This document shows positions 26,930-34,117 of a stretch of DNA of 41,854 bases, piece by piece. Source of the stretch: Bifidobacterium stellenboschense. Its GTDB lineage: Bacteria > Actinomycetota > Actinomycetes > Actinomycetales > Bifidobacteriaceae. The stretch spans positions 1 to 41,854 of the forward strand of contig NZ_JGZP01000018.1 in NCBI RefSeq assembly GCF_000741785.1. Direction: 5' to 3'. Below the pieces are notes generated by a model. The model searched no databases and had not been told where the DNA came from. It was given only the letters and a program-made list of their open reading frames with translations. The position numbers and the translations under genes are program-made. Position 1 is the first letter of the stretch. Every line of letters starts with the position of its first letter.

Positions 26930-27610
26930 ATGATGAAGAACAAGAAGATCGCCGCCCTGCTCGGCGTGCTGCTCGCCGGCTCCATGGCGTTCTCGTTGGC
27001 CGCCTGCGGCTCCTCCAGCGACACCTCCTCCGCCAAGTCGGACTCCTCCTCGCAGTCCTCCGACACCAAGTCCGACTCCTCCTCCGACGCCGGCACCGGC
27101 TTCGAAGAGGTCCCGGTCGGCCCGTCCGGCACCGCCGAAGAGCAGGATCAGGAAGTCGGCCCGCTGACCGTCGGCGCCGTCTACTTCCAGCCGATCGACA
27201 TGGAGCCGTCCTCCATGGGCCTCAAGGCCGCGGACGCCTCCTTCCACCTCGAGGCCGACATCCACGCCAACAAGAAGGGCACCGAGCTCGGCTACGGCAA
27301 GGGCGACTTCATCCCTGACCTGACCGTCAACTACACGATCATCGACAAGTCCACCGGCAAGGAAGTCGAGGGCGGCACCGCCACCTCCGGCACCTTCATG
27401 CAGATGAACGCCTCCGACGGCCCGCACTACGGCGCCAACGTCAAGCTCGACAAGGCCGGCACCTACCAGCTGAAGCTCTCGATCGAGTCCCCGGCCAAGA
27501 AGGGCTGGATGCTCCACGTCGACCCGGAGACCGGCGTCAAGGGCCACTTCTGGACCGAGCCGCTCGAAGTCACCTTCGACAACTGGGAGTACACTCCGCG
27601 TCAGTGGTGA
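26930..27610 (+). CDS. bfeO: P19-type iron-binding lipoprotein
   Basis: A 226-residue lipoprotein of the P19/Tp34 iron-transport family (PF10634 type) that should present iron to the FTR1 permease upstream. The signal peptide ends with the lipobox LAAC, giving Cys26. A Ser/Asp-rich linker (27-60) reaches the folded domain, which has the family's VGAVYFQPIDMEPSSMG and FHLEADIHANKKG near its start, then SDGPHYGAN and LHVDPETGVKGHF. His and Met residues of these motifs bind iron and copper in P19. ATG 26930 follows AAAGGATA. It is 90 bases after bfeU. The stop codon lies inside a strong hairpin. The symbol follows B. breve usage by gene order. Confidence 0.92.
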   Translation: MMKNKKIAALLGVLLAGSMAFSLAACGSSSDTSSAKSDSSSQSSDTKSDSSSDAGTGFEEVPVGPSGTAEEQDQEVGPLTVGAVYFQPIDMEPSSMGLKAADASFHLEADIHANKKGTELGYGKGDFIPDLTVNYTIIDKSTGKEVEGGTATSGTFMQMNASDGPHYGANVKLDKAGTYQLKLSIESPAKKGWMLHVDPETGVKGHFWTEPLEVTFDNWEYTPRQW

Positions 27611-27630
27611 TTTCCGTAGGAAATCACCAC
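27604..27630 (+). terminator. Hairpin overlapping the bfeO stop codon
   Basis: GTGGTGATTTCC (27604-27615) and its exact inverse (27619-27630) enclose a 3-base loop; the bfeO TGA (27608-27610) is inside the left arm. There is no T-run, but the stem is strong. It would separate the bfeU-bfeO transcript from the downstream genes, as reported for two units in B. breve. A smaller CGTTCGC/GCGAACG hairpin follows at 27662-27679. Confidence 0.7.
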
Positions 27631-27965
27631 GGCGGAGTGGCCGAGCCGTGAAGCAAACAGCCGTTCGCGTAAGCGAACGTCCGTTATTCGCCGGTGATGC
27701 CTCCCTCTGACGAGGGAGGTGGCATCGCGAAGCGATGACGGAGGGAGAGAAGAAGAGCGGCGCAAGCCGCGGAGAACACGGTATCGGCCGAAGGCCGATT
27801 CCCTCTCATCACGGCTGCCGCCGCGGTCTCTCCCCCAGTCGGCTTCGCCGACAGCCCCCTCGTCAGAGGGGGCTTCAGTCCGTTTTGCGGTAATCTCTCC
27901 CTCAGTCCGCCTATGGCGGTCAGCTCCCTCATCGCAGGGAGTCGCATACAATCGAAAGGGCGCGA
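27631..27965. repeat. Intergenic region with three modular palindromic elements
   Basis: Copies lie at 27700-27748 (CCTCCCTCTGACGAGGGAGG, CATCGC/GCGATG hairpin, GGAGGGAG tail), 27831-27873 (opposite orientation, ending GCCCCCTCGTCAGAGGGGGC) and 27896-27941. A piece reading GCCGTGAAGCAAACAGCC (27645-27662) recurs almost exactly near 41149. No gene is visible. A promoter for the next gene must be here or read-through must occur. Confidence 0.8.
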
Positions 27966-29243
27966 ATGCTGGAACAATTCGTTGCGGTGATGCCGGGGAC
28001 TCTGGCACCCGCGTTGCTGGTCATGTGCCTGAGCGTGACGCTCACGGTCGGCGAAGGCAAGGACAAACCATTCAGCGCCCACTGGCGTCTCTACGGCCTG
28101 CTGCTCGGCACGGTCGCGGCCATCGTGTTCGCCGCCCTCAGGGCCACCGCCGTCATCAACCAGCGCACCTTCGTCAACCAGCCGGTGCTCACCGTGGCCG
28201 TCATCGTCGACGTGCTCGCCATCGTGGCCGTCATCGCCGGGCACTGGATCACCACGGACTGGCGCAGGCACGCGCCGCTCATGCACGCGGCCAACGCGGT
28301 CGGCGCCCTCGCCATCGCGCTCACCGTCTTCTACGCGCTGCCCGACGTGATCCTCCAGCTCACGATCTGGGTGGAGCCGGGCGAGACCGCGTTCACGTCC
28401 GCGATGCTGCTGCGCGCGCTCGGCTTCGTGCTCGGCGTCGTCATGTCCGTCATCGTCGCGGCGATCTTCCGCACGATGCGCAACACCGCCGTGCGGCCCG
28501 CGTTCACCGCGGCCGCCGCGGCGATGATGGCGATCCTGTTCGTCCAGCACGCGACCGGACTGCTGCAGATCATCCAGGCGCACTCGCTGCTCTTCCCGCA
28601 TTTCCTGTTCCAGCCGCTCGTCTGGTCCATCAACCACGACACGCAGATGATCATCGCGCAAGGCGTCGTGTTCGCCGTCCCCGCCGTCGCGTCGATCGTC
28701 GCCGGCTTCCGCACGCCGACGAAACCGCGCGACGGCGAGAACGAGGCCGACGTGCGACGGCACAAGGCGTTCCGCCGTCGTGCCGTCGCCGCGGCCGTGT
28801 GGAGTCTCGTCGCCGCGATCGGCGTGACCGTGACGCTCACCGCGGGCGTCGCCGCGACCACGCGCACGATCACGCTCTCGCCGCCGGAAGCGTATTCGCT
28901 CAAGGACGGCGTGGCGACGATCCCGTTCAGCCAGGTCGAGGACGGGCATCTGCACCGCTTCGAATACAAGGCGAAGGACGGCACGTCGATGCGGTTCATC
29001 ATCATCAAGAAGAACGGCGGCGCGTACGGCATCGGCCTCGACGCGTGCGAGAACTGCGGCGACGCCGGCTACTACGAGAAGGACGGCAAGATCATCTGCA
29101 AGAAGTGCGAGGTCGCGATCAACCTGGCGACCATCGGATTCAAGGGCGGATGCAACCCGATCCCGTTCCCGTACAAGACCGGCAACGGCAAGATCACGAT
29201 CCACACCGCCGACCTGGACGCCCTGAGCGCCCACTTCCAGTGA
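27966..29243 (+). CDS. sifA: DUF2318 membrane protein with metal-binding cysteine motifs
   Basis: A 425-residue protein with about seven or eight membrane helices (1-310) and a C-terminal outside domain of the DUF2318 family. The domain carries C361-x2-C364, C378-x2-C381 and C396 in GGCNP, the conserved cysteines thought to bind Fe-S or another metal; H-x-F (LHRFEY) precedes them. In Campylobacter the matching gene (cj1660) sits in the ftr1-p19 cluster. Its job may be electron or iron handling with the P19/FTR1 pair. ATG 27966 has AAAGGG upstream. The symbol is assigned by gene order from the B. breve sifABCDE naming, recalled and not searched. Confidence 0.87.
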   Translation: MLEQFVAVMPGTLAPALLVMCLSVTLTVGEGKDKPFSAHWRLYGLLLGTVAAIVFAALRATAVINQRTFVNQPVLTVAVIVDVLAIVAVIAGHWITTDWRRHAPLMHAANAVGALAIALTVFYALPDVILQLTIWVEPGETAFTSAMLLRALGFVLGVVMSVIVAAIFRTMRNTAVRPAFTAAAAAMMAILFVQHATGLLQIIQAHSLLFPHFLFQPLVWSINHDTQMIIAQGVVFAVPAVASIVAGFRTPTKPRDGENEADVRRHKAFRRRAVAAAVWSLVAAIGVTVTLTAGVAATTRTITLSPPEAYSLKDGVATIPFSQVEDGHLHRFEYKAKDGTSMRFIIIKKNGGAYGIGLDACENCGDAGYYEKDGKIICKKCEVAINLATIGFKGGCNPIPFPYKTGNGKITIHTADLDALSAHFQ

Positions 29244-29273
29244 GGAGGATCGCCATGGGGAACATCGTTTTCG

Positions 29274-29318
29274 GCCCCCTCTGGAGGGGGCTGTCGGCAA
29301 AGCCGACTGAGGGAGGTC
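29274..29318. repeat. Modular palindromic element within the iron operon
   Basis: GCCCCCTCTGGAGGGGGC (29274-29291), then GTCGGC/GCCGAC hairpin and GACTGAGGGAGGTC. It lies in the 139-base gap between the DUF2318 gene and the first permease. Confidence 0.8.
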
Positions 29319-29352
29319 GTCGGGCAACCACCCACCGTCATGCCGCGCATGA

Positions 29353-29377
29353 CACCTCCCGCCGGCGGGAGGTGAGG
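29353..29377 (+). promoter_or_regulatory. 22-bp palindrome enclosing the ribosome binding site of the next gene
   Basis: Positions 29353-29374 form a perfect palindrome (CACCTCCCGCC/GGCGGGAGGTG). Its right half contains GGAGG (29368-29372), ten bases before ATG 29383. A second weaker site, GAGG at 29374-29377, lies mostly outside. If the stem forms in mRNA it would hide the main Shine-Dalgarno sequence. This is a reading of the sequence; no folding was run. Confidence 0.55.
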
Positions 29378-29382
29378 TAGTC

Positions 29383-30720
29383 ATGTTCTTTCTGCGAATG
29401 ATCGCGCGGTCGTTCACGCGCCAGTTGCGGCGACGGCTGCTCATCGCCCTCACCGTGTGCCTGTCGGCCACGGTGAGCGTGGCGATGCTCGGCGTCGTGT
29501 TCGACGTGGGCGACAAGCTCAACGCCGAACTGTCGACGTACGGCTCGAACATCACCGTGCAGCCGAAGTCGGACGCCGTCGTCTCCGACCTGTACAACAC
29601 GGATGGCGCGTCGGGCGGGTCGTCGGGGTCGGGCGTCACCGATCCGACGTCGTTCCTCAAGGAGTCGGACGCGGCGAAGATCAAGACGATCTTCTGGGCG
29701 TTCAACATCACGAACTTCGCGCCGCAGCTCAATGTGCACGCCGAGGTTTCGGGCGCGAACGGCGGTGGGCAGTCGGTCAACGCGCCGATCGTCGGCACGT
29801 GGTTCAACAAGACGCTGAAGCTCGAATCCGGCGAGACCACCGTCGTGGGCGTCGAAGGCATGCGCTCGTGGTGGACGCTCGACGGCACGTGGCCGAAGGA
29901 CGATTCCGACCAGGGCGTGATCGGCGCGACGCTCGCGCAGCAGCTCGGCGTCAAGCGCGGCGACACGGTCACGCTCACCAAGAAGACCGCGTCCGGGCAG
30001 ACGCACACGCAGAAGATCCGCCTGACCGGCGTCTACGATTCCGGCGACGACGAGAACGGTTCGCTGTACATCGCCTCGTCCACCGCGCAGGTGCTCGCCG
30101 ACCTGCCCGACTCAATCGACAAGATCGAGGTGAAGGCGCTCACCACGCCGGAGAACGATCTGGCTCGCAAGGCCGCGAAGAACCCGGCCGCGCTGAGCCA
30201 GGACGAGTGGGAGACCTGGTACTGCACCGCCTACCCGAGCTCGATCGCCTACCAGATCGAAGAGGTGATTCCGGGGGCGGTCGCCAAGCAGGTGCGTCAG
30301 GTCGCCGCGTTGCAGGGCAACGTCCTGCAGAAGACTCAGGCCGTGATGATCCTGATGACGGTGCTCTCGCTGATCGCCGCCGCGGTGGCCGTCGCGAACC
30401 TGATGGTCGCGTCGATCGGCGAGCGTTCCAGCGAACTCGCGTTGCTCAAGGCGATCGGCGCGACCGACGGCGCGGTTTCCCGCCTGATGATGGCGGAGAC
30501 GGCGACCGTCTCGCTGCTCGGCGCGGTGGTCGGCGCAGGACTCGGTTCGGGCGTCGCGCAGATCATCGGACAGGTGGTGTTCGGTTCCGGCATCACGATG
30601 CGTCCGATGGTGTTCGTGCTCGTGTTCGTGCTGCTCGCGCTCACGGTCGCGGTGGCCAGCGCCTCGTCGATTCGCTCGATTCTGAGCCTCAAGCCCGCGG
30701 AGGTGCTCCATGGCCGCTGA
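29383..30720 (+). CDS. sifB: FtsX/MacB-like ABC permease, first of pair
   Basis: A 445-residue permease with the MacB layout: one N-terminal helix (about 18-40), an extracellular MacB-like core (45-320), and three C-terminal FtsX helices (about 325-440, including VAVANLMVASIGERSSELALLKAIGA). A Gly/Ser insert (DGASGGSSGSG) lies in the core. It should pair with the next permease and the ATPase after it. In the ftr1-p19 clusters of Campylobacter two such permeases and one ATPase occur in the same order; they help the iron system in an unclear way. The translation start is preceded by a palindrome that may mask the ribosome site. The symbol is assigned by gene order. Confidence 0.88.
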   Translation: MFFLRMIARSFTRQLRRRLLIALTVCLSATVSVAMLGVVFDVGDKLNAELSTYGSNITVQPKSDAVVSDLYNTDGASGGSSGSGVTDPTSFLKESDAAKIKTIFWAFNITNFAPQLNVHAEVSGANGGGQSVNAPIVGTWFNKTLKLESGETTVVGVEGMRSWWTLDGTWPKDDSDQGVIGATLAQQLGVKRGDTVTLTKKTASGQTHTQKIRLTGVYDSGDDENGSLYIASSTAQVLADLPDSIDKIEVKALTTPENDLARKAAKNPAALSQDEWETWYCTAYPSSIAYQIEEVIPGAVAKQVRQVAALQGNVLQKTQAVMILMTVLSLIAAAVAVANLMVASIGERSSELALLKAIGATDGAVSRLMMAETATVSLLGAVVGAGLGSGVAQIIGQVVFGSGITMRPMVFVLVFVLLALTVAVASASSIRSILSLKPAEVLHGR

Positions 30721-30768
30721 GTTCGCGATGACGCTACGGAATTGCGCTTCGCGCGATGAGATGTGCCC

Positions 30769-30815
30769 GCTCCCGCTGGCGGGAGCTGTCCCGCGCAGCG
30801 GGACTGAGGGTGGTC
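30769..30815. repeat. Modular palindromic element between the two permeases
   Basis: GCTCCCGCTGGCGGGAGC (30769-30786), then GTCCCGC/GCGGGAC hairpin and ACTGAGGGTGGTC. Fills most of the 126-base gap between the two permease genes. Confidence 0.8.
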
Positions 30816-30846
30816 GTGCTTGCTTGGAAGAAGAAGGAGGGTTGCG

Positions 30847-32184
30847 ATGACGAATACCGGCATGTTCTTCCGGATGCTGTTCAGCGCCGTGTTCCGCCGC
30901 CGTTCGCGCGCGGTCATGGCGGTCATCGCGTCGCTGGTCGGCGCGGCCACGCTGTTCTGCCTGGCGATGATCTGCATCGCCGTGCCGCAGCAGATGAACC
31001 AGGAGATGCGCGCGTACGGCGCGAACCTCATCGTCACGCCCACCGGAGACGCCGGTTCGGGCGCGGGCGCGGAGTCCGACGCGTCGTCGTCCGGTGATGC
31101 CGGTTCGTCGTCCGGAACGTCCGGCACCGGCTCGTCCGACGCGAAATCCACCGGCATCGACGCGGCGATGGTGAAGCACACCACCGAGATGGTCGCGGCG
31201 AAAGGCTCGCAGAAGCACGCGACCTACCGTTACGAGAACGTGCGCGTCAACGCCGCGCCGTACGTGATGGCCGGCGTGGACGCCGCCCAGGTGCGCAACC
31301 TCAACCATCATTGGGTGGTGGACGGCTCCTGGCCGACCGCCGGCAAGGTGCTCGTCGGCCGTGATGTCGCCGACGCGATGGGTCTCAAGGTCGGCGGTTC
31401 GATCACCATCGGCTACCGCGCCTCCGACAACGCCTCTTCCTCTTCGGCCTCCACCGCCGAATCCCCCGAATCCGACGCCGCTTCCCAATCCGCGCAATCG
31501 TCGCAGCAGATGCGCGACGGCCGCGTCAACAGCGACATCATGGACACCACCGGAACCGAGTTCCGCGTGGCCGGCATCGTCGACACCGGCGGCAGCGAGG
31601 ACTCCATCATCTACGCGACCAACGCCGACGTCGACAAGCTCACCGGCGTGAAGCGCGGCGTGGACGTCATCGAATACTCGTCCGGCGCGAGCGACCTGAA
31701 TGCGCTCGTCACCAGCATCAACGACATGACGTCGATGCACGTGAAGGCGCAGCAGGTCACGAAGATCACCGCGTCGGACACGCGCATCATCACGATGCTG
31801 CAGACCCTCTTCTGGATCGTCTCGCTCGTCGTGCTCGTGCTCACGCTCGTCGGCGTCGGCACGACCATCAGCTCGATCGTCTCGCAGCGGCGTAACGAGA
31901 TCGGCCTGCGCAAGGCGCTCGGCGCGAGCTCCGCCGCGATCGGCGTGGAGTTCTACGTCGAATCCGCGATGTACGGCCTGATCGGCGGCCTCGTCGGCAC
32001 GGCGATCGGCTACGGGCTCGCCAGTTGGCTGTGCGTCGCCGTGTTCGAACGCGCGATCGCGTTCAACTGGGCGCTCGGCGTCGCGTCCGTGGTGCTCGCC
32101 GCGCTCGTCGCCGTCGTCGCCTCCATCCCGCCCGTCCACCGCGCCACCCGCATCGACCCCGCCATCGTGTTGCGCGAGGAGTAA
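30847..32184 (+). CDS. sifC: FtsX/MacB-like ABC permease, second of pair
   Basis: A 445-residue permease, like the one upstream: an N-terminal helix (about 18-40), an outside core, and a C-terminal FtsX block (about 310-440; SSIVSQRRNEIGLRKALGAS is the typical cytoplasmic loop). The core has two Ser/Asp/Gly-rich inserts (around 68-105 and 196-222) that look like low-complexity expansions. ATG 30847 is chosen because AAGGAGGG lies about seven bases upstream, in preference to a start 27 bases earlier. It should form the membrane part of one ABC system with its neighbours. The symbol is assigned by gene order. Confidence 0.88.
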   Translation: MTNTGMFFRMLFSAVFRRRSRAVMAVIASLVGAATLFCLAMICIAVPQQMNQEMRAYGANLIVTPTGDAGSGAGAESDASSSGDAGSSSGTSGTGSSDAKSTGIDAAMVKHTTEMVAAKGSQKHATYRYENVRVNAAPYVMAGVDAAQVRNLNHHWVVDGSWPTAGKVLVGRDVADAMGLKVGGSITIGYRASDNASSSSASTAESPESDAASQSAQSSQQMRDGRVNSDIMDTTGTEFRVAGIVDTGGSEDSIIYATNADVDKLTGVKRGVDVIEYSSGASDLNALVTSINDMTSMHVKAQQVTKITASDTRIITMLQTLFWIVSLVVLVLTLVGVGTTISSIVSQRRNEIGLRKALGASSAAIGVEFYVESAMYGLIGGLVGTAIGYGLASWLCVAVFERAIAFNWALGVASVVLAALVAVVASIPPVHRATRIDPAIVLREE

Positions 32185-32206
32185 TCCCACCGCGCGCCGC
32201 GACGGC

Positions 32207-32312
32207 GACCACCCCCAGTCGGCTCCGCCGACAGTCCCCGCCAGCGGGGGCCGATTGATCCGCAACGACGACTTTCGCCGTACCACCTGTGACAGCCCCC
32301 GCCAGCGGGGGC
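32207..32312. repeat. Modular palindromic elements before the ATPase gene
   Basis: One full copy (32207-32251: GACCACCCCC, GTCGGC/GCCGAC hairpin, GTCCCCGCCAGCGGGGGC) and one further palindrome GCCCCCGCCAGCGGGGGC (32295-32312) occupy the 154-base gap before the ATPase start at 32339. Confidence 0.8.
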
Positions 32313-32338
32313 CGATTCCTTGGGAAAGGAAAACCACC

Positions 32339-33136
32339 ATGTTGCTTGAACTCGACCACATCTCGAAGATCTACGGCGACCTGCATGCCGTGGACGACCT
32401 CAACCTCACCGTGCCGGAAGGCGAATGGCTGGCAATCGTCGGCTCGTCCGGCTCCGGCAAGACCACGCTGATGAACATGATCGGTTGCATGGACTCCCCG
32501 TCGAAGGGTTCCGTGAAGCTCGAAGGCCGCAAGCTCGAGGATCTCAACGCCTCGCAGCTCGCCGACGTGCGCAAGAACATGATCGGTCTCGTGTTCCAGA
32601 AGTTCTACCTCGTGCCGCATCTGACGGCCGTGGAGAACGTGATGGTCGCCCAGTACTACCATTCGGTCGTCGACGAGGACCAGGCCATGAAGGCGCTGGA
32701 GCGCGTCGGCCTCAAGGACCGCGCCCACCATCTGCCGAGCCAGCTGTCCGGCGGCGAGCAGCAGCGCGTGTGCATCGCGCGCGCCCTCATCAACGAGCCG
32801 AAGCTCATCCTCGCCGACGAGCCGACCGGCAACCTCGACGAGAAGAACGAGAAGATCGTGCTCGACCTGTTCCGCCAGCTGCACGAGCAGGGCACGACAA
32901 TCATCGTCGTTACGCACGACGCACTCGTCGCCAGCTGCGCCCAGCGCGAGATCATGCTCAACCACGGTGTGCTCGTCGGCGAGAAGTGGAACGATGAGGC
33001 CGCGCGCAAGGCGTACGAGGCCGCCGGCGGACGTCCGGCCTCCACCGGCGCGCAGGTCGAGGGCGCGCAGACCGGCGAGACCGCCATCGGCTTCGCCGAC
33101 CCCACCAAGGCCGCCAAAACCGGCGGCGAGGACTGA
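32339..33136 (+). CDS. sifD: ABC transporter ATP-binding protein (MacB/LolD type)
   Basis: A 265-residue ATPase that should drive the two permeases encoded just upstream. Walker A is GSSGSGKTT (35-43), the Q-loop reads [13 protein letters not shown], the signature is LSGGEQQR (from residue 136), Walker [13 protein letters not shown], and the switch histidine is in VTHD. The C-terminal 45 residues (Ala/Gly-rich, after [13 protein letters not shown]) extend past the usual MacB ATPase length. ATG 32339 follows GGAAAGGA. The symbol is assigned by gene order. Confidence 0.92.
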   Translation: MLLELDHISKIYGDLHAVDDLNLTVPEGEWLAIVGSSGSGKTTLMNMIGCMDSPSKGSVKLEGRKLEDLNASQLADVRKNMIGLVFQKFYLVPHLTAVENVMVAQYYHSVVDEDQAMKALERVGLKDRAHHLPSQLSGGEQQRVCIARALINEPKLILADEPTGNLDEKNEKIVLDLFRQLHEQGTTIIVVTHDALVASCAQREIMLNHGVLVGEKWNDEAARKAYEAAGGRPASTGAQVEGAQTGETAIGFADPTKAAKTGGED

Positions 33137-33299
33137 GCGGCGGACCTGCCGGAGGGCAAGCGGACGTGTAGTAGGTCGAAGGTCGTCCGTGACCGCGTAG
33201 GGTCAGGATTGCCGGCAAACCCAAAGCATTCTCTGCTCCCCCTTGCAGGGGGAGCTGGCTGCGAAGCGGACTGAGGGGGCTCAACAGTCCGCAACCCCA
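33137..33299. repeat. Intergenic stretch with one palindromic element
   Basis: The element lies at 33235-33281: palindrome GCTCCCCCTTGCAGGGGGAGC with a TTGCA-type core, then GCTGCGAAGC hairpin and ACTGAGGGGGC tail. No gene is visible between the ATPase stop and 33299. Confidence 0.75.
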
Positions 33300-33422
33300 T
33301 TTCTTAGGTACATCCGTCGTTTCTTAGGTACGTCCCCCGCGGCAATTGGCCCCGAAACGATGTCATCGCGGCCCCGGCCCGCGGGAACACCCACCTAAGA
33401 AACGTGCAATGTACCTAAGAAA
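33300..33422. repeat. Nested inverted quartet of TTTCTTAGGT
   Basis: Two forward copies (TTTCTTAGGTACAT at 33300-33313, CGTTTCTTAGGT at 33318-33329) are mirrored by two reverse copies (ACCTAAGAAACG at 33393-33404, ATGTACCTAAGAAA at 33409-33422). The outer pair matches over 14 bp and the inner pair over 12 bp, both perfectly. The GC-rich middle has no such copies. The unit ends 60 bases before the FMN-binding protein start, so it is either a small palindromic mobile element or a cluster of operator half-sites. Confidence 0.8.
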
Positions 33423-33481
33423 CGAAATCAGCCCGTGACATGGCGTGACATGGGCCCATCTCATGGTGTAGAAGAGTGAAT

Positions 33482-34054
33482 ATGAGTGATATGCACGAGC
33501 AGAAGAACGACGGCAAGCGGAAGGCCGTCAAGACGGTCGCGTTGACGGCCGCCACGTTGGTGTTGCTGGGTGGCGTGGCCGGCTGCGCCGAGTCGAAGGC
33601 CACGCCGATGGACGACCAGTACGCCGGCAATTCGGGCGAGACCGAGAAATCCCAGGAGGAGCAGTCGCAGTCCGGCTCCGATTCCTCGTCGGACGGCAAC
33701 AGTGACTCCGGCTCGGGCGATTCCGGTTCGTCGTCCTCCGACGCGAAGGACACCGGCAACTACAAGGACGGCACGTATTCGATCAACGGCCAGTACGGTC
33801 CGGTGGGCGAGGATTCAATCGACGTCCACTTCACGATCAAGGATCAGAACGTTCAGACGGTCGAGGTGATCGGCCACCCGTTCACGTCGATCTCGAAGAA
33901 GCATCAGACCGATTTCGCGAACGCGATCAACGGCGTGGTGGATGGCAAGCCGCTCAAAGGTCTCAAGGTCGACAAGGTCGCCGGCGCCAGCTGGACGTCC
34001 GACGCGTTCAACAAGGCCCTCGACCTCTGCCGCCAGCAGGCCTCCATCCAGTAG
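33482..34054 (+). CDS. sifE: FMN-binding-domain lipoprotein
   Basis: A lipoprotein of about 190 residues. The signal peptide ends in the lipobox VAGC (Cys35), followed by a long Ser/Asp/Gly-rich linker (about 40-95). The FMN-binding domain (about 97-190) ends in DKVAGASWTSDAF, where T172 fits the Thr to which ApbE attaches FMN (motif D..s/a-G-A-S/T-x-T). It is the last gene of the iron cluster. In Campylobacter, thioredoxin-like genes stand in this position, so a redox role (for example reducing ferric iron) is a reasonable inference. A GTG start at 33476 is an alternative; the ribosome site AGAAGAG suits ATG 33482 better. The symbol is assigned by gene order. Confidence 0.88.
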   Translation: MSDMHEQKNDGKRKAVKTVALTAATLVLLGGVAGCAESKATPMDDQYAGNSGETEKSQEEQSQSGSDSSSDGNSDSGSGDSGSSSSDAKDTGNYKDGTYSINGQYGPVGEDSIDVHFTIKDQNVQTVEVIGHPFTSISKKHQTDFANAINGVVDGKPLKGLKVDKVAGASWTSDAFNKALDLCRQQASIQ

Positions 34055-34117
34055 CGTCCAGTAGCGTCCGATGGCACCAATCGCCACGGTGCCGCGAAGC
34101 CGCGTACACTGGGGGCC

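Noticed and set aside
27966..33136. MacB-type drug exporter
   Set aside because: The permeases and ATPase resemble MacB, but their fixed position with FTR1, P19 and DUF2318 genes points to iron handling, and no membrane fusion protein gene is present.
33300..33422. DtxR/IdeR iron box
   Set aside because: TTAGGT and ACCTAA half-sites are present but 60-110 bases apart, not in the 19-bp palindromic form. The layout fits a repeat unit better.
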